Below are positions 6,670 through 8,494 of a stretch of 8,494 nt of DNA, in pieces. Every line of letters begins with the position of its first letter. Position 1 is the first letter of the stretch. This DNA is from Candidatus Rifleibacteriota bacterium. GTDB lineage: Bacteria > Vulcanimicrobiota > Xenobia > Xenobiales > Xenobiaceae. Position numbers and translations under genes: made by a program. The stretch lies in the NCBI GenBank assembly GCA_900772775.1, contig CAAGRW010000070.1:1-8494 (forward strand). Reading direction: 5' to 3'. A model generated the notes under the pieces. The model was not told the DNA's origin. It worked only from the letters and a program-made list of their open reading frames with translations, and searched no databases.

Positions 6670-6707
6670 GGCAAAGCAACGGCTCTGCTGGCAATGCTTT
6701 TTATGCC
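6670..6707 (+). terminator. Possible weak terminator or inverted repeat after the HIT gene
   Basis: GGCA plus AAGCA (6670-6678) can pair with TGCTT (6695-6699) and TGCC (6704-6707), bulging TTTA. A run of five T (6698-6702) sits inside the 3' arm. The structure is imperfect and the loop is long (about 16 bases). It may partly separate the HIT gene from oleA; the following 44 bases are very AT-rich and could hold the oleA promoter. Confidence 0.3.
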
Positions 6708-6751
6708 ATGATGAATAATATTTTTTATATATCAGATTGTATGAATAAATA

Positions 6752-7768
6752 ATGCTTCATAACGATGTTTTTTTGCAGTCTCTGGAATATGAACTGCCTG
6801 TTGATGTTGTAACTACTGATGATATTTATGCCAGATTGAATGCTACTTTTAAGCGCCTGGGAATCCCTAGCAGCTGGGTAAGCGCCCTTTCCGGTGTGAA
6901 TGAACGCCGAGTCTGGAAAGTTAATGAGCAACTTCCTGATATTGCCGCCAGGATAGCCAAGAAAGCCATTGAAAAGGCTGCTATTCCTTTGGACAAGATC
7001 GGCTGTGTAATATGTACTTCCGTATCCAAAGAGTTTATCGAGCCCTCCATGGCTTGTATGGTTCATAACGCTTTAGGTTTGCCACCTACGACTATAAGTT
7101 ATGATATTTCCAATGCTTGTTTGGCTTTCATTAACGCTATCTCTTATATGGGACAGCTTATCGACAAGGGCATCTACGAAGCAGCCCTTATTGTAGACGT
7201 GGAAAATTCACGTTTGGTAATGGAAAATACCATTGCTCACCTGGCGCAAGCTGATACCGACTTAAACACTTTTTCTAAGCGTTTTGCCGGTCTTACCTTA
7301 GGCTCCGGTGCTGTGGCTGCTGTAATTTGTAACGAGAAATTGGCTACTTCTGGCCATAAGGTTTTAGGTCATGTGCAATTAGCCGATACTAAATATTGCC
7401 ACCATTGCATTGGTAGTTTTACAGATATTATTACCGATCAAACGAGCCTAATGAAAGCCGGTATTGAATTGGCTAGCCGCACTTGGAAAGTGGCTGAGCA
7501 AACTTTGGGGTGGAGCGCCGACAAGCTGAAGCATTATATTTGTCATCAGGTTGGAGCTCGTCACTATCGTTTGCTTTTTGAAACTTTAGGGTTAGATTTA
7601 GCTAAGTCGTTCCAGACTTTTCCTTTTTTGGGAAATGTTGGCCCGGCTGCAGCTCCTATCACTTTAGCTATTGCGGCTGAGCGCGGCATTATTAAGTCTG
7701 GTGAACATGTCGGTATTATGGGAATCGGCAGCGGATTGAATTGCGCCATGATGGAGATTGTTTGGTAA
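6752..7768 (+). CDS. oleA: OleA-type thiolase-superfamily acyl-CoA condensing enzyme (olefin biosynthesis)
   Basis: 338 residues. Expected reaction: non-decarboxylative, head-to-head Claisen condensation of two long-chain acyl-CoAs to a 2-alkyl-3-ketoacid, the first step of cis-olefin synthesis. The thiolase-fold triad is Cys123 in SNACLAF, His265 in CHQVG and Asn295 in GNVGPAA. Glu97 in the KEFIEPS stretch corresponds to the OleA-specific base (Glu117 in Xanthomonas) that separates OleA from FabH. The C-terminus GIMGIGSGLNCAMMEIVW is strongly OleA-like, and the length equals that of characterised OleA as I recall it. The ATG at 6752 fits the family (a MLxxxV beginning), although no Shine-Dalgarno precedes it and the upstream 40 bases are AT-rich. 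The next gene, two bases later, is OleB-like, which supports OleA over a FabH paralogue. FabH is the main alternative; the motifs and neighbour make it unlikely. Confidence 0.9.
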   Translation: MLHNDVFLQSLEYELPVDVVTTDDIYARLNATFKRLGIPSSWVSALSGVNERRVWKVNEQLPDIAARIAKKAIEKAAIPLDKIGCVICTSVSKEFIEPSMACMVHNALGLPPTTISYDISNACLAFINAISYMGQLIDKGIYEAALIVDVENSRLVMENTIAHLAQADTDLNTFSKRFAGLTLGSGAVAAVICNEKLATSGHKVLGHVQLADTKYCHHCIGSFTDIITDQTSLMKAGIELASRTWKVAEQTLGWSADKLKHYICHQVGARHYRLLFETLGLDLAKSFQTFPFLGNVGPAAAPITLAIAAERGIIKSGEHVGIMGIGSGLNCAMMEIVW

Positions 7769-7770
7769 AA

Positions 7771-8494
7771 ATGAGAATAATTAAAGCTGATGCTTGGAAG
7801 CCTCTCTATCCTTTTGCTTCCAATTATATGTATTTACCCAATACCGGAGCGCGTATGCATTTCTTAGATGAATGTAATGCTGAGCCTGGTAAAGAGCGTG
7901 AACCTATAGTTTGTGTACATGGCAATCCTACATGGTCATTTTATTATCGTGAGTTAGTAAAAGCGTTTCGCCCTCATCACCGCGTAGTTGTGCCCGATCA
8001 TATAGGTATGGGACTTTCCGACAAGCCTCAAGAATATGATTATTGCTTGCGTCGCCATATCGACAATTTAGAACTGCTGTTAGAAAAGCTAAACCTAGAG
8101 CCTTTCACTCTGGTTGTGCATGACTGGGGAGGAGCTATCGGTATGGGATACGCAGTACGCCATCCCGAAAAGGTTAAACATATTCTCTTTTTGAATACGG
8201 CCGCCTATCGCTCTCCTTTTATGCCCGGAACTATAAGATTGGCTCGCGTTCCTTTCTTGGGCAGTTTATTGGTGCGTGGTCTCAATGCTTTTGTTTTAGG
8301 CGCCATTCTGACCAGTACCAAGAGACCGATAAGCTCCTATATAGCTGCCGGTTATAAGGCTCCTTATAATTCATGGGCTAACCGAGTAGCTGTCTTGCGC
8401 TTTGTCCAAGATATACCTATGGGACCGGAACACCCATCATACGAAACTTTGAAAGAAATCGAATTAAATTTACCCAAATTGGCAGCCATTCCCA
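7771..8494 (+). CDS. oleB: OleB-type alpha/beta hydrolase (beta-lactone decarboxylase), 3'-truncated by window edge
   Basis: 241 complete codons are visible from the ATG at 7771 and the frame is still open at the window end; the C-terminal part, with the catalytic histidine, is outside. In known ole systems OleB decarboxylates the cis-beta-lactone made by OleC to a cis-olefin. Seen here: oxyanion-side motif VHGNPTWSFYYR (49-60), PDHIGMGLSDKP (75-86), and a nucleophile elbow VVHDWGGAIGMG (115-126) with Asp118 as nucleophile (codon 8122-8124). The Asp nucleophile and HGNPTW motif place it in the haloalkane-dehalogenase-like group, from which OleB is separated mainly by context. The gene starts two bases after the oleA stop, so the two are surely co-transcribed and probably translationally coupled. 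There is no well-spaced Shine-Dalgarno of its own; a GGAG (7753-7756) is 14 bases away inside oleA. Confidence 0.87.
   Translation, partial: MRIIKADAWKPLYPFASNYMYLPNTGARMHFLDECNAEPGKEREPIVCVHGNPTWSFYYRELVKAFRPHHRVVVPDHIGMGLSDKPQEYDYCLRRHIDNLELLLEKLNLEPFTLVVHDWGGAIGMGYAVRHPEKVKHILFLNTAAYRSPFMPGTIRLARVPFLGSLLVRGLNAFVLGAILTSTKRPISSYIAAGYKAPYNSWANRVAVLRFVQDIPMGPEHPSYETLKEIELNLPKLAAIP

Noticed and set aside
6752..7768. FabH (KAS III of fatty acid initiation) as the identity of the condensing enzyme
   Set aside because: Glu97, the GNVGPAA and GIGSGLNCAMMEIVW regions and the adjacent oleB-like gene fit OleA better.
7771..8494. Haloalkane dehalogenase as the identity of the terminal hydrolase
   Set aside because: The HGNPTW and HDWGG motifs are shared with that family, but the two-base linkage to oleA points to OleB. 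Biochemistry would be needed to exclude dehalogenase activity.
1..8494. CRISPR arrays, insertion sequences, phage genes or attachment sites
   Set aside because: I saw no regularly spaced repeats, transposase or integrase motifs, or terminal inverted repeats. The tRNA-Leu 3' end is not duplicated nearby and no integrase adjoins it.

Overview
The window is bacterial chromosomal DNA, compact and of moderate-to-low GC (low-to-mid 40s per cent by eye). It shows no insertion sequence, phage gene or CRISPR array. It holds eight protein genes, two of them cut by the window edges, and one tRNA. Phylum is uncertain. Two features would fit, but do not prove, a member of the PVC group (Lentisphaerota/Verrucomicrobiota-like): an ole (long-chain olefin) locus, and a rhomboid-fold protein with a short 'SLTEEE' C-terminal domain. 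Recognisable Shine-Dalgarno sequences precede only some genes (good at 1914-1919, fair at 4103-4109). They are absent or badly spaced before rnhA, the acyltransferase and oleA.

Left part (1-2839, + strand): the 3' four-fifths of lon (ATP-dependent protease), followed after about 50 bases by a rhomboid-fold membrane protein. That protein has lost all recognisable catalytic residues, so it is a probable pseudo-protease. The two genes look co-transcribed.

Middle part (2868-5991, - strand): reading leftwards from 5991 come rnhA (ribonuclease HI), a tRNA-Leu(CAG) with its own strong promoter and a 17-bp-stem intrinsic terminator, a PlsC-type acyltransferase, and an AI-2E/PerM-family membrane protein. 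The last converges on the lon-rhomboid unit across a 28-base gap. The apparent open frame of the acyltransferase runs up into the tRNA gene. That N-terminal extension is a common annotation artefact, and the start is placed at 5212 instead.

Right part (6283-8494, + strand): a HIT-family protein gene, divergent from rnhA across a 291-base spacer, then a pair two bases apart. The first is an OleA-type thiolase-fold condensing enzyme with Cys123, His265, Asn295 and Glu97. The second is an OleB-type alpha/beta hydrolase that runs off the window. OleA joins two fatty acyl-CoAs head to head. In known systems OleD reduces the product, OleC makes a beta-lactone, and OleB decarboxylates it to a cis-olefin. 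The window therefore appears to open on an olefin-biosynthesis operon whose oleC and oleD would lie beyond 8494. This is the most distinctive biology present. It belongs to a known pathway, and I see no wholly undescribed system here.
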